The translations under genes and the position numbers were made by a program. The notes under the pieces were generated by a model that was not told the DNA's origin, searched no databases, and worked only from the letters and a program-made list of their open reading frames with translations. A DNA stretch of 64,000 nucleotides. It comes from Gordionus sp. m RMFG-2023 (taxonomy: Eukaryota; Nematomorpha; Gordioida; Chordodea; Parachordodidae). The stretch is taken from contig NC_088777.1 in assembly GCF_954871325.1 (NCBI RefSeq), positions 41,889,366 through 41,953,365 of the forward strand, read 5' to 3'. Positions 29,237-41,092 of the stretch are shown here, in pieces (the stretch's first letter is position 1; every line of letters starts with the position of its first letter).

Positions 29237-29938
29237 CTTATCCTATAAAAAATGAACCTTATCTTTACCACATCATTATATTAAGAAATTTAAGTATTAT
29301 ATTACAACGTAAAAATACTCCTCATTTTTTTAAAAAAAAACTCAATAATCAAGGGCACCACAGAAAAATTAATTTAAAAAATATTTTTAATACTTCTCAT
29401 AATAATTTCTACTTTTCATGTACAACTTTGGTTTATCAAAATTTAATTATAAAACAACTATTCCCTTTCCAATTTCAACACTCCTCTATCATAAATCACA
29501 TTTTTTCTCAATTACTAAAAAAAAAATATACTATTACAATATATATATATATATTATTTTTTTCTTTTTTTCAAAAATCGAATCTAATTTTTATTCTCTT
29601 ATTACTTTTATTTCTATTCAAATTTAACAAAAAAAAGTAATATATATATATATATATCAATTACGCTTACCTTAGACCATTTTATATATCTCAATATTAT
29701 TTTTTCCTTTTTACAAAAAATTATAATATTACTTCCTCATGTTTTCATGACGTACAAACCTTTAAAAGTTTACCTACCTTCCCCCATTACATTTACAAAA
29801 AAATATTTCTATACAGGTTTTGAATATATAATTTAATTTTATCTCCTTACTCGCGTCTTTGATTCTAATAAATTTCTAAAAAAAACACATTCCTTAAAAA
29901 ATATCAGCGATATAACATTTTATGAAATAAGATATATA
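29237..29938. other. Very AT-rich spacer with TA microsatellites
   Basis: Contains (TA)n tracts at about 29539-29555 and 29640-29658 and poly-A/poly-T runs. Two overlapping 70-codon frames (about 29418-29640) are low-complexity Phe/Ile/Tyr/Lys and are not genes. Confidence 0.5.
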
Positions 29939-30655
29939 TAGTGTTGCGTATTAAAAATAATGAATATGATAATTGTCACTTTTCTATGGTACATATTCAC
30001 TGAAGTTTTATTCAAACATGTTATCAATACTTATTTTAACCTATTTTTGTCAAAAAAAAATTAAAATACTTTAAAATAACGATTATGACAATTGTCAATC
30101 TATGGTACATCTTCACTAAATTTTATTTAAACAAGTTATCAATAATTATCTTAACCTATTTTCGTCAAAAATATCTAAAAAACTTTAAAATTACGATTAT
30201 GGCTATTTTCACTTTTCTATGGTACATCTTCACTGAATTTTTATTTAAATATGTTATCAATAATTATTTTAACTAATTTTCGTCAAACAAAAAACTTTAA
30301 AAATAACGATTATGACAATTTTCACTTTTCTGTGGTACATTTTTACTAAATTTTTATTTAAACATGTTATAAATACTTATTTTAACCTATTTTTGTCCAA
30401 AAAATTCAAAAAACTTTAAAAATATCTATTATGACAATTGTCATTTTTCTTATAGTACATCTTCACTGAATTTTTATTTAAACATGTTATCAATACTTAT
30501 TTTTACCTATTTTCGTCAAAAAAATTTAAAAAACTTTTAAAATAACGATTATGACAATTGTCACTTTTCTAGGTACATATTCACTGAAGTTTTATTTAAA
30601 AAAGGTTAAGTCTTATTAGGCTTAGGCGTAGTTTTTAGCCGATTACGTAACACTA
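29939..30655. mobile_element. hAT-like MITE built around a minisatellite
   Basis: Left end TAGTGTTGCGTATT, right end …GATTACGTAACACTA, imperfect inverted repeats. The flanks (GATATATA and GGTATAAT) are at best a decayed target duplication. Nearly all of the interior is a tandem repeat. A shorter relative, inverted and with only two repeat units, is at 17755-18320. Confidence 0.6.
29960..30600. repeat. Minisatellite, unit about 116 bp, about 5.5 copies
   Basis: Unit starts, marked by the TGACAATTGTCA-like palindrome followed by CTTTTCTATGGTACAT, fall at about 29969, 30086, 30199, 30314, 30433 and 30551, spacings 113-119 bp. Each unit contains TTTTTATTTAAACATGTTAT and ends in TAACGATTATG. Confidence 0.9.
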
Positions 30656-30815
30656 GGTATAATTCTCGAATACTATATGACTCAATTACTTTACGAAAAT
30701 ATGTATTTAAATAAAAATTAACTTCAATAATCCGGACAGGATATTTTTTATATTTGTTTAGCCCAAAGTTGAGAGACAATACATATTGGAGAATATACAA
30801 TTTAATTTAAGAAAG

Positions 30816-32380
30816 CAGTGGCGTCGCTAGGGGGGGCGCAGGGGCTCGACCCCCTGAAAAGTTTGAATAGCCCCTTGAAGCAAAAAATTATTTTTTTATG
30901 GTTCCTTAATATCCCCTTGAGCTAAAAATAAATGTTTTTAATTGCCCTCTGAATAATTTCTTTTATAATTCGATATTAAAAAATTAATAAGACTATCTTA
31001 ATTTTTATTAAATGAAAACTATTTTAATTATTAGATTAGATTATTACATACAAATTATACTATGTCAGCTTGCAATCAAATTCTATGTTAAAAAAACAAT
31101 ATCACTCACTAAATATTAATTTAGCATTAACAGTTGAAGCTTAATTGACTTTTATTATTTAAATTAATATATAACCCTAATTAAATAAATATAATCATTT
31201 ATTAATTGAAAATTAATAATTTAATATTTTAGCCGAGTTCAAAATCACTAATCAACTATATTATTGATTTTTAAATTTAATTATCATGTCTCTTCCTAAA
31301 ATTATTTTCAAGGTCCAAATTATAAGAGATTTATTTATAAAAAGTAAGTATACATATAGTTTATAATCCTCTATTATATATAATTTTTTATAAAATATTA
31401 AGTAAAATGCCACTTTTACAGACATATCTGACAGTTATATAATATATTACAGTTAATATTTTAAAACTTTACTAATAAATGCTTTTGATAATAAATATAA
31501 GTAATAATTTGCTTACAAATATTTAAATTCATCCTACAATGGATGTAATAAATTAGATATCTCTTCTTCTCTTTTTTACGTGTTTTTAGGAAGCTATTTT
31601 TTTCTTCTTCGGAATATAGATTTAAGTTAAATTATTAATACGAATATATTTTTATTATTATTACAAACTACTATTATTTTAAGATATAATATACCAACTA
31701 GAGTTTGCGATAATAATATATAAAATCTTAATTGCTTTCATGATATCACTTTGGTTCTTATTTTGAAGTTACAAAATTTTTCATTTCTAATATGGCATTT
31801 TTGCCGTGTAAATAACTCAAGGCTTCAATATATTTGCATAATTTCTTCTAAAGGTTTTTAGTGTTATTGTTTTATCAATTTATCTAACAGAATAAATTCT
31901 AATATGGGTTAAGAGTTATATTAGTTTCATGACCTTTTGTCAATGTAAGTTGCTAATATTATATTATATTATGTATTTTTCAAAAACCATTATCAATTGA
32001 GGCATATATATATGAATTAATTAACCTTTTTTATCATTTATAATTCTTTAGGCGCAAAATTTTTTTATATCAACAATCGAAAATATTTTATACTGTAATA
32101 AATAGATTTTGTAATAAAAAATATTATTTTTAGAAATGTCTTGTATTATTATAATGATTCATATGCTAGTTTATTTTGATGTAGAATATAATAAATAACA
32201 TTCGGAATAATTATTTAGAGTTAGTTAATTTTAAAAAAGTATATTTTAATATAAAACCTGGCCGAAGGCCGAGTAAAAGCGGACCGAAGGCCCGCAAATT
32301 GGAAAGTACGGGGGGCTTCGCCCCCTATAAATTTTTTTTAGCTGAGCCCCCTGAGATTTTAAAGGCTAGCGACGCCCCTG
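30816..32380. mobile_element. hAT element of the CAGTGGCGT-CGCTA family with triple hairpin
   Basis: Starts CAGTGGCGTCGCTAGG, ends CTAGCGACGCCCCTG. AGAAAG lies on both sides (30810-30815 and 32381-32386), probably what is left of an 8-bp duplication. Near the right end are three consecutive hairpins: GGCC-GAA-GGCC (32260-32270), GCGGACC-GAA-GGCCCGC with one mismatch (32279-32295) and GGGGGC-TTC-GCCCCC (32311-32325). They repeat the order and loops of the MITE at 11699-12095. The AT-rich interior shows no transposase. Confidence 0.82.
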
Positions 32381-32386
32381 AGAAAG

Positions 32387-32605
32387 TATATACTCGTATA
32401 AAATTCATCATGAAAAGATAAAACACTTAAAGATAAATAAAATATCTCCGGGTTCTTCATTGCCCTTCCCTTTCATTTCTGTTCTCAACTTCCAGACCTC
32501 AACCGCCCTCCATACCACATATTGAGCATTTTCTTCAACCGGCCTCCAAAACACATTAAGCCATTTTTTTCAACCAAGCCCCAAAACAAAATTGGGCAAT
32601 TTTTT
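32387..32605. repeat. Tandem repeat, unit about 35 bp, left part
   Basis: Diverged units of the form CCAAAACACATTGAGCCA + TTTTTTTCAACCGGCC begin at about 32511 and continue on the far side of the hAT insertion (34644-34770). About six units in all. Confidence 0.7.
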
Positions 32606-32613
32606 TTAACCGG

Positions 32614-34643
32614 CAGGGTTGGGCAGTATCACGGATATTTGTATCTTTTTTAAAATTTTGGAAAGTATCTTGTATCCATTATCTAAGATACATATTATTT
32701 AAAAGTATTTGTATCTTAACCAACTTTGTATTCAAAAAGATACAGATACTTTAAAAAAAAATTTATATTGGTTAATTTAAATAGTATTAAAATTTAAAAT
32801 GATATTGTTTTAAGATTTAAATGAAAAATTTAATCAAAATATAGATATTTTAAGATAATTTTTGATATATGACGTTGGTCGTCATATAGTAATTTGCTAA
32901 CAATTAGAACTACCATATTTGAATCGTTTTATATCTGTCTATTTTAAAATTATGGAAGAAGAAAATAGAATAATATGTTTATCTTCGTCTTCAGATAATT
33001 CTTCAACCAAAAATTATAATAATAAATTTAAACTAAGCATACTTAATGGCAAATTTTTTGAAGTACTTCAAGATGATCATATTAAAGAAATTCATCGTGA
33101 CTTTGGTATTGACGAAAAAGTTATAGCAACTGTTACAGATAATGGCTCTAACTTTAAGAAAGCTTTCAAGGAGTTTTATTCTATGAAAGCTGTAGAGAAT
33201 GACTTTGACATCAATGATGATGAATGTATAGAATTCGAAATCATTGAAAGTATTATTTAATACTTCTTTAAAATTTATTATGATATTGTAAATTTAGTAA
33301 AATTTTTTATTCAAATAAAATTATTTATTTGTTTATTTAAGGGTCTAAAGAAGCCTCAATAACATTGCCTCAACACATTCATTGTTTGTGCCATACGATA
33401 AGTCTAATTGCCACAACAGATGTCGAGAGAGCTATTAAGGATTCTCCTAACATTTCTAAAATTCATCATCCTGCAATAGCTAAATGTACTAAGCTATGAA
33501 ATGGAAATAATAGGCCTAAAACTACAGAACTTATCAAAGCAGTTTTAGGAAAACAATTAGTTACACCTTGTTGCACTAGATGAAATAGTTTGTATGATAG
33601 TCTTCATAGTTTATTAGAATTTAAAGGCGAACTTCCTAAATTATGTCAAAAATTAGAATTTCCTAAATTAAGAGATATTGAAATTCAATATTTAGAAGAA
33701 TATTGCAATATAATGGCCCCATTGGCTATAGCGATTGACAAAACACAGAGTGAAATCAACTGCTATTATGGAGAATCAGCTCCAATTTTGAATGTCGTTA
33801 AAAAAAATTACAAATTTAATTCAAACCATTCTACAATTTTGCAAACCATTAGCTATTGCCATAGAAAATTATTTAAATAAAAGATTTAAAAATATATATG
33901 ATTTTGATAAAAATTTTAAAAGTGCATTTTTGGCAACTATTTCTCATCCCTATTTTAAAAATCGTTGGATTGATGGTGAAAAAGAAAAAAAATACCTTCA
34001 GGATTTGTTATTACATGAAGTTTTAATTGTTTTTAAAAATAATATTGAAATTAATACTTCAACAAAATCTTCAATTGATGAAGATGATGATTACTTTTGC
34101 CTTAAAAGTACCACATCCAATTCTAATAATTCAATAAATGATATTGAAATAGAGGTCCTAAATTATATGAAAGATGACAGGCGGAGTATAAATATGTTAA
34201 ATAATAGTTATAAATATATAAAAGATATTTATTAAATATAAAACAATATTACCCTCCTCAGCCCCCGCTGAAAGATTATTTAGCTTTGCTAATAGAGTTA
34301 ATAGACCAAATCGTCAAAGATTGGACGATAAATCATTTGAAAAATTAATAATATTAAAAAATAATGCTGATTTATGATGCTGATTTATTATTATTTACCA
34401 ATTATATAATTATTAAATGGAATATCGCATTATCTTTTACAATAAATTTGTTATTTTCTACAATTTATTTTAAATATTTTTTTATAAATTTATATTATAG
34501 ATAAGAAAATAAAGCTTTATACATTTTGATTTTGACTATTTAAAGTTTTTAAAAAGTATCTTGTATCTTAGATACTTTTTTTTAAAAAATACAAGTATCT
34601 TGTATCTTATATCTTATATTTTCTGAAAATTTGCCCAACCCTG
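32614..34643 (+). mobile_element. hAT transposon with perfect 8-bp target duplication and decayed transposase
   Basis: Ends CAGGGTTGGGCAG and TTTGCCCAACCCTG; TTAACCGG on both sides (32606-32613 and 34644-34651). Subterminal regions are rich in GTATCTTGTATC words. Plus-strand pieces of transposase: VIATVTDNGSNFKKAFKEF (32919-33260), then after a probable intron LPQHIHCLCHTISLIATTD (about 33360-33420), TRxNSLYDSL (about 33575), a central helix region to 34235, and SAPAERLFSFANRVNRPNRQ (34255-34320), the dimerisation motif. Two tryptophan positions read TGA (33496-33498 and 33581-33583) and the N-terminal BED finger is missing. Dead copy of an RNase H-like hAT enzyme. Confidence 0.9.
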
Positions 34644-34651
34644 TTAACCGG

Positions 34652-34849
34652 TAACCAAAACACATAAAACCATTTTTTTCAACCCCCTACCCTCCCAAAA
34701 AAAACAACACATTAGGCAATTTTTCTCAACCGGCCCCCAAAATCACATTGGGTCATTTCCCAAAAAAACAACTCTCATATCACACGCTGTACTTCTCACC
34801 CAGCCCCTCAAACATCATGGGCCATTCTCAACGCTATCCTATACTGTTA
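34652..34849. repeat. Tandem repeat, unit about 35 bp, right part
   Basis: Continuation of the CAACCGGCCCCCAAAATCAC-type units interrupted by the hAT element. It fades out by about 34770. Confidence 0.65.
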
Positions 34850-35260
34850 TTCTTACCAGGACAAAACGTCGAAGTAAGATCACTGTTGCCACACTCAAAA
34901 CATTTAATATCCATACAGTCTACGGCGCTGTGCCCTCTTACCCCATATCTATGACACAACATTTTTTATATTCCTCGACCCTTTCGTAGCAAACGACTGT
35001 GTCGATTCCCAACGCCCCCGATCTATCCCCATTCTTCCTTCCTCACGTTCCATCCTATCCCCACTGATTTGGTTTTCCCATGCAACATCTCCTGTACAGG
35101 TATCCACGTTACCCTTCCGTATCGATCCTCCTCACCGTTGTACCCTTCAACTAACAATGTCTGCCCCCGTATCCTAATGCTCCTTTTTTGGCTCTCTCTC
35201 CTGCCGAAATATAAATTTCCCAACCATATCAGCAATACCACCACTCACAGTATATTATGC
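34850..35260 (-). mobile_element. Retroelement fossil with zinc-knuckle-like coding fragment
   Basis: Minus-strand translation shows a basic region (RIRGQTLLVEGYNGEED, VTWIPVQEMLHGKTKS) followed by a pair of cysteine/histidine knuckle-like motifs (…GVRGHSAVDC, CFECGNSD). This is the arrangement of nucleocapsid-like proteins from retroelements; LINE ORF1 and LTR-element Gag cannot be told apart. It is broken and isolated; no terminal repeats were found. Confidence 0.45.
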
Positions 35261-35495
35261 TGTACCTACATATATTTAGTAACTTTAAAATCCTTAATTT
35301 AAATATAAAATATGTAATTAAATTGATTGAAAAAAATTGTTTTATTTTCTCTCTATATTAATTAAAATGTACAACATATTCTAGCAAAAATAAAATATAG
35401 CTCAAAATATTACCTACAAAATGTTAATAATTAACTTAAGTAGAAATATTTTAACTATTCGCAACTTTAAAATTAATAATATCAATACCGAAATG

Positions 35496-37368
35496 CAGGC
35501 GCGTACGCAGGAATTTGGTCAGAGGGGGGAGGGGGTAATAAAAATTTTTAAGAAATTTTATTGTTAATTAAAAATACTAAGCATAAATTTATTAGGACTA
35601 ATAACTTTTCTAATACACAATTTTAAATTAATGTGAATTATAAAAAAAATATATATAAAAACCAGCATTGAAAAACTATAAAATAAATGTGAATTATAAA
35701 ATATAAAGTGAATATAACCACGATACGAATCATTTAAATGACCCAAAATTCAAATTTGAATTTTTTAAGCCTTTAAAATATATAAAGTATAAAAAATTTA
35801 AATGTTGGAAATATAAATTAATACACAAAAAGTTTCTTAAGAATAATTGTTATTTTGAGCCAATTTTTCAATTATCTATTCTTGCTTGGCGTTAAATGTC
35901 TATGATTATTCAAAAGATCCAAATCATTCAATCTCATCTCAGAAGTTGTATTTCATAGGTATGTTTTTCAGAGACCTGCAAGCCTGGTCCCCGAGCCGGA
36001 CCGTATTTTAATTTTTTTAAATATACCCGGGCCGAGCTCAAATTTTTTTTTAAAAAAAAATATCCGGGCCGAACTGTATATTTTAAAACCAAATGTTTGA
36101 AATCTCCATTATTAGCTATAAAAATAAAAAATAATTTATTTAAAAAAAATTTGGACCGGGCCTGAAAATACCCGAGCTGAAAAAAATTTAAAAAAAAATG
36201 GTCCGTGCCCTGCAAATGGTACCTCTGCATGGCTCTGTTATTTTTCTTAAAAAAGAGTATGTTCTCTCATTAGTTTACTAATGGGAAGAGTTGCTAATAT
36301 ATATATAACCATTTTACTACATTGGGAATATAATATAAAATGTGTTTGAAATAATGCAACGCATCCTTAGCCTTTTTGGGACTGTATCAACCATAGTTAA
36401 TCTTTTAATCATAGTTATTCAGCTAATAAGGTATCATAAGATATTTTAAAATCTTCATGATAGAAATCTAACAAATATATTTTTTTTCATCACCATCTGA
36501 AAAAGGTTGGAAAGGCTTTTGTGGAAGTAATATCTGCGGATTTGTAAGTGATGCATGATGAATTAAAAACCATTCATTTATATGGGTTATAAATGTATCT
36601 AAGAGAGGGGTTTTTTAATACTCTTCTACTGATCTTATATTAATGTTTGACGATGAGCTTGCTTGCTGCAAGTCGAGGGGGGCAAATATTAAACACGTAT
36701 AGCTCTGCTTTTGACTCAGCAATAACATATAAAATATGGAATTCTTCATCAAATTAGCTCTAATTTCCTTGAGTTCTAATAAAATGCTCTCCGCTAATCT
36801 CATCTTCTTAATCAAATAAAAGTCATGTTTTTGAAAATAGTTGTATAATTAAATAATACATTCTAATGAGAAAAAAAATTTGGAATAGGTAATGAATCCA
36901 ATAATTTTCTTGCAGCTGAGGAAATATTTCTTTCAAGCCATTGTGATATATCAGTAATAGCAATAATAATCGGCTCTTCTAATTCCATAAAAGCTGTTAC
37001 TGGTGGAGACTCGATCTCGTTGGACAAGCTTGCAATTTCTTTCTCCCTGTTGGACAAGGAGTTTCAGAGATAATTATTATTTGATTAGAAATTTAGATAA
37101 ATAATACGCCACTAAAATTTGAAAATAATAGGTTACTTACGCCAAGGAAAACTTGAAATCGAAATTAATTGATAAAATAACTTAGTAGATGAATGTGTTA
37201 AATAAATATAATTAAATATATATATGAGATAGGAATAAATATTAACAAATGTAAATTAATATTAACAGTAATATTTTTGAAAAATATAATCCGGCATCTG
37301 CATTTTTTGGGATTTGGGTGGGGGTGGGGGATTTGCCCACTGCCTTTCCCCCACTGCGTACGCTCCTG
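35496..37368 (-). mobile_element. hAT element with perfect 8-bp target duplication
   Basis: Ends CAGGCGCGTACGCAG and CTGCGTACGCTCCTG (one mismatch); CCGAAATG on both sides (35488-35495 and 37369-37376). G-rich/C-rich patches lie just inside both ends. The minus-strand interior has short frames at 36863-37057 (ITDISQWLERNISSAARKLL) and 36615-36815 (MRLAESILLELKEIRANLMK), possibly remains of a transposase, but no diagnostic hAT motif was seen. A second MITE is nested at 35970-36229. Confidence 0.85.
35970..36229. mobile_element. Nested CCGGGCC-rich MITE inside the 35.5-kb hAT element
   Basis: Starts CAGAGACCTGCAAGCCTGGT, ends GCAAATGGTACCTCTG; the interior alternates CCCGGGCCGAGCT-like words in inverted order. 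The flanks are weakly similar only (ATGTTTTT and TTATTTTT if the second CTCTG is taken as the end). Same general build as the GC-rich MITEs at 54.5, 60.2 and 62.1 kb. Confidence 0.55.
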
Positions 37369-37503
37369 CCGAAATGAGATAACAGCATATAACACCTTTT
37401 TAACCAACATAACATTTTTTCCCAATCACTATCAGTAACCATGGTACTCCATCGTATTTCCGCAAAATAAAATATATACTACATAGAACCCCCGTGCCTT
37501 TAA

Positions 37504-38065
37504 CAGCGTCTACATGACAGGATTTTCACTGGATGCAAACTCCCTTCAAAAATCTTTGCCTACCCCCCTAAAAAATTTCCACCTTCGGCGGCGGTGTCTC
37601 TTTATCATTATTTTTACCTATTTATTTATTGATACTCTTTTCAAAGAATTTACAAATTAATCTATATCTACTACCAACTATCTATATTTTGTGATTATAA
37701 ATAATTTATTTTTTAGATAATAAATTCAATTAAATCATCCATTATTTAGAATGAATTAGTTATTATAGCATTATGAGCTTGCTAAAATATCTAAACCTTT
37801 TATATTACATTTAAAAGGATAGTTTATTTGGAAAAAAATGTGTATGATTGTTTGCAATATATAGATTTGGTCGATGAATTGTATTTTAATAATACTATAA
37901 TAAAAGTATAATTTTTACAGCAATAAATTTTGCCTATTTCATCTCAAAATTTAATAGATAACCCCCCAAAAAATTTATCCTACCCCCATTAGAGCAGCTT
38001 ACCCCCTACCCCCTCAAAAAATAGGATGCAAACTGTTCCTACCCCTCCCGCTCATGTAGACGCTG
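37504..38065. mobile_element. hAT MITE, CAGCGTCTACATGA family, copy 2
   Basis: Ends CAGCGTCTACATGACAGG and TCATGTAGACGCTG; GCCTTTAA on both sides (37496-37503 and 38066-38073), a perfect 8-bp duplication. 562 bp, no coding capacity. Colinear with copy 1 at 27752. Confidence 0.92.
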
Positions 38066-38099
38066 GCCTTTAATAAATATACACTTCAATACTACAGCT

Positions 38100-38517
38100 A
38101 AACCACTGTGTCCTTAACAAACGTTAAGTCTCTTTTTATTAACACCTAAATAAATATAAAAATAAAAACTTACTTTTTAGGTTACGGCACCAATTATTTC
38201 AATTATGCCGCTGAGAATAAATCCGATACAGTCAATAATATTATTAAATCCAAATTAAATGAAAGGAAAAAAAATAATGATTATTTTGCCTAATATGGCT
38301 TCTTTTATACTTTATATTTTATACTTTATATTGATATAAACAAAAAATAATTCTTGAAAATAAAAATTATATTAGTTATCCTAAGTCTTACAATCTAAAA
38401 CCAATGCGCCTATTTGCGTGTGATAAAAATACAATGAATAATAATAAAAAAATACACAAATTATGATAATTATTATATCTATCATATAATTTATTTTAAA
38501 AATATTAAGTTCATACT
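38100..38517. repeat. Dispersed repeat, third copy, left half
   Basis: 38200-38470 matches 28.60-28.99 kb. The likely right half (41.11-41.30 kb, matching 18.54-18.69 kb) lies on the far side of the hAT element 38518-41092, so that element seems to have landed inside this repeat. Confidence 0.5.
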
Positions 38518-41092
38518 CAGTGACCCCTACACTTTTTGAGGGATAGAAGCAGAATACCCCCCTAAAGTACCCCCCCCCCCCCCATTGTAAATTATTTTTT
38601 GACACCAATAAATTTCAAAAATAATTTTTATTGCATCAATATTTATTATAATATAAATATAATGTAAAAAATATATGCTTTAAAAATATTATTTTTAAAT
38701 TAATAATTTAGATAAATTAGGGGAAGAGAAAGCAAAAGAATTTATAATTTCATCAATATTTAATTGTTTAAATAAATTATTTTCCATTGATAAAATGGTT
38801 AAATTATTAAGAAATGGATCTTTCATGACACTACGAAGTCTTGTTTTAATTAGTTTAATTTTACTCATGACCCTTTCGGCAGTACATGATAGTAAGAATA
38901 GTTAATAAATATTTATATAAAATTGTTAAATTTGGGAAAGCAGAAAAATTTATAAGCAGACGATAAGGTAAAATAAATGAATAGTTTCTCCAGTCTTAAT
39001 CATTGATCTCAAAATTATTATCATCATCAGAAGAAGCTAAATAATGTATTAGTAAAAATATTTTAATTAAATAAATTTACAATTCTCAGAATCTGACAAA
39101 TCTTCTTTAACCTCTAGGTCACTAGTAATAATTACGTCCCCCGTTTTAGCCATTTTATAAATATTTCTAAACATCAACATTTCCTCAAAAACTTGACTTG
39201 TATTTAATTGATAAAATTCACAGATATCCTTGATATCATCTTTAACAATTGCCTTTTTCGCCATTCCCTTTGGGGTAAAAAATGATGTTTGACTCAAAAA
39301 TTTTATCGATTCATCGTTAAATCTTTCACTAAACTGCATAATAATTAAATCAAGTGCAGCATAAAACACACTGATTTTAAAGCTAAAATAAAATATTATA
39401 TTTAATGATGAAAGTATATATACACCTCTCCTTTTTGGATTGTAATGTTTGAAGTCTTGAACTTTCAAAATCAAAAGGTAAATTTCTCTTCTTCATAAAA
39501 TCTTGGGCCTTTGAAAAGACATCCAAAAATTCAGTGTTATTATCTATTTTAGGATTATAAAATAATAAAAGATAATAATTTAAATTATACTTCTCATATT
39601 AATCAGGCAATCTTTTGCCAATTGAATTTGATTTATTGCAAACCCTATATCCTTCGAAATGGTTTGCAATTTTGTACAAGCCAAGCTAGTTATCAACAAT
39701 ATTTTATCCAAAACACATAGTGATAAAATCAAATCAAATTTTTCTATTCTATAGACTATAGCACTAGCCATAGTGGAAGTGGCAGGTTCTTCAGAATCCT
39801 TTAAATTTGCCAAAGCTGCCCTCAAAGCATCATAAAGTAGGAAAAAATTTACAATCGCCTTATATGATGTTAGCCAGCTTCTATAAATATAAAATAAACA
39901 TTATATATCGAAACAATTAAGATAATATTACCGAGTGGTATTCTTGATGCGTAAAAATCTATGTGATTTTGTCAGTAAATCACTCTGACATGTTTTGAGC
40001 ACTTCATATCTTTTAACACCATTAAAATATACGTAAATTTCGTCTAATATTCCCAAGACATTTGGCAGCTCTTTTACTGACTGGCATAATTGAACAACTA
40101 TTAAATTTAATCGATGACAATAGCAGCAAATAAAAGCTGCCTTTGGCGACTCCGCTCTAATCAAAGCCTGCACTCCATTAATTCTTCCACTCATGTTTGA
40201 AGCGCCATCATAGCTTTGCCCCACTAGGAATTCGAGGGGTAGATTCATGGAGCCAGGCTTGGATATTATATTCTCTTTAATATCGAGGCCCGTTGTATTT
40301 CCCGTACAATAAATGTCTATCAGCCTTTCAACGGGCTTAGGTGTCTCGCTATTTTCAACATATCTCACTATCAAATCTATTGCTTCTGATTTCGATACAT
40401 CATATGTGCCATCAACTATAATTGAATAGCACCTGTTGAATTCAATCTCCTTTTGAATTTTTTTTATAACCATATTTTTCATGGTTTCAATAAGAATATT
40501 TATGTCATTATATGATAACAGATTTGAATATAATTTAGATTTTAATCCCTTAATTTTTTTCTCACTTCTTATTTAATAAAAAAAATTATTTTGCTATTTG
40601 TCCAATTTTGAGAAATATTCTTAAAAGCCACTATTTCAAAGCTTTTCTTTATATCGTGAAAATTAAGCCCACCATGTCTTTTTCTAATATGATCTGTCCA
40701 TTTATCATCTCTTATATTATGATATGTACAATTTTTAATCAAGCATTTATATTTTTTTTGGTTAATATTTTTGGGCATATTTTGACAATGATCTAAAAAT
40801 TATAAATGATTATATATAAGATTTAATATTTAAATTTTTACTATTCCCTTTGATAAAATTTTAATTTTGCGCCAAATCTTGAAAGTGGAAAAATAATTTT
40901 ATGATAAGAAATATCGGATAACAAACTAATTTGCTAAACATCGACCATAAAAATTTTTAAAATAAAAAATTAAAAATTTTTTTTTAAAATTTTAAAATAA
41001 AAAATAAAAGATTTTTTAAAAAAAAAGTACCCCCATAGAAATTTATAGAAGCAGTTGCTTCGGACCCCCCCCCCCCGTTGTAGGGGTCACTG
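38518..41092 (-). mobile_element. Near-intact hAT transposon (DUF4371/ZMYM1-like)
   Basis: Ends CAGTGACCCCTACAC and TGTAGGGGTCACTG, followed inward by C runs (C14 at 38570-38583, C12 at 41065-41076). The target duplication is poor (TTCATACT and TTCAGAAG share only TTCA). It encodes a multi-exon minus-strand transposase with open exons and good splice sites, so it looks younger than the other hAT copies here. Confidence 0.85.
38700..40778 (-). CDS. hAT transposase, multi-exon, largely open
   Basis: Starts MPKNINQKKYKCLIKNCTYH at 40778; C-x4-C…H-x4-H spacing suits a BED-type finger (…WTDHIRKRH). The catalytic exon, about 40550-39932, has SIIVDGTYDVSKSEAIDLIV (first Asp), then LEFLVGQSYDGASNMSGR and ICCYCHRLNLIV, the hallmarks of the DUF4371 hAT group. 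Further exons: about 39880-39592 (SWLTSYKAIVNFFLLYDALR…), about 39523-39424 (NNTEFLDVFSKAQDFMKKRN), about 39382-39067 (FKISVFYAALDLIIMQFSER…). 38880-38700 gives AERVMSKIKLIKTRLRSVMK, the C-terminal dimerisation segment. GT-AG sites and phases agree for the middle exons; the joins at both ends are unresolved. It would cut and paste this element. Confidence 0.75.

Noticed and set aside
29418-29640. Two overlapping open frames of about 70 codons
   Set aside because: Low-complexity Phe/Ile/Tyr/Lys peptides from poly-A/poly-T and TA repeats; no sign of coding selection.
29960-30600. CRISPR-like array
   Set aside because: The repeat unit is the full 116 bp period with no unique spacers, in a eukaryotic genome.
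33496-33583. TGA as tryptophan (genetic code variant)
   Set aside because: The two TGA codons at Trp positions are in a decayed transposase; calcineurin, CDC5L and FKBP all use TGA as stop and TGG for Trp.
35069-35302. 77-codon plus-strand frame
   Set aside because: Antisense to the retroelement fossil fragment, which has the more protein-like reading.
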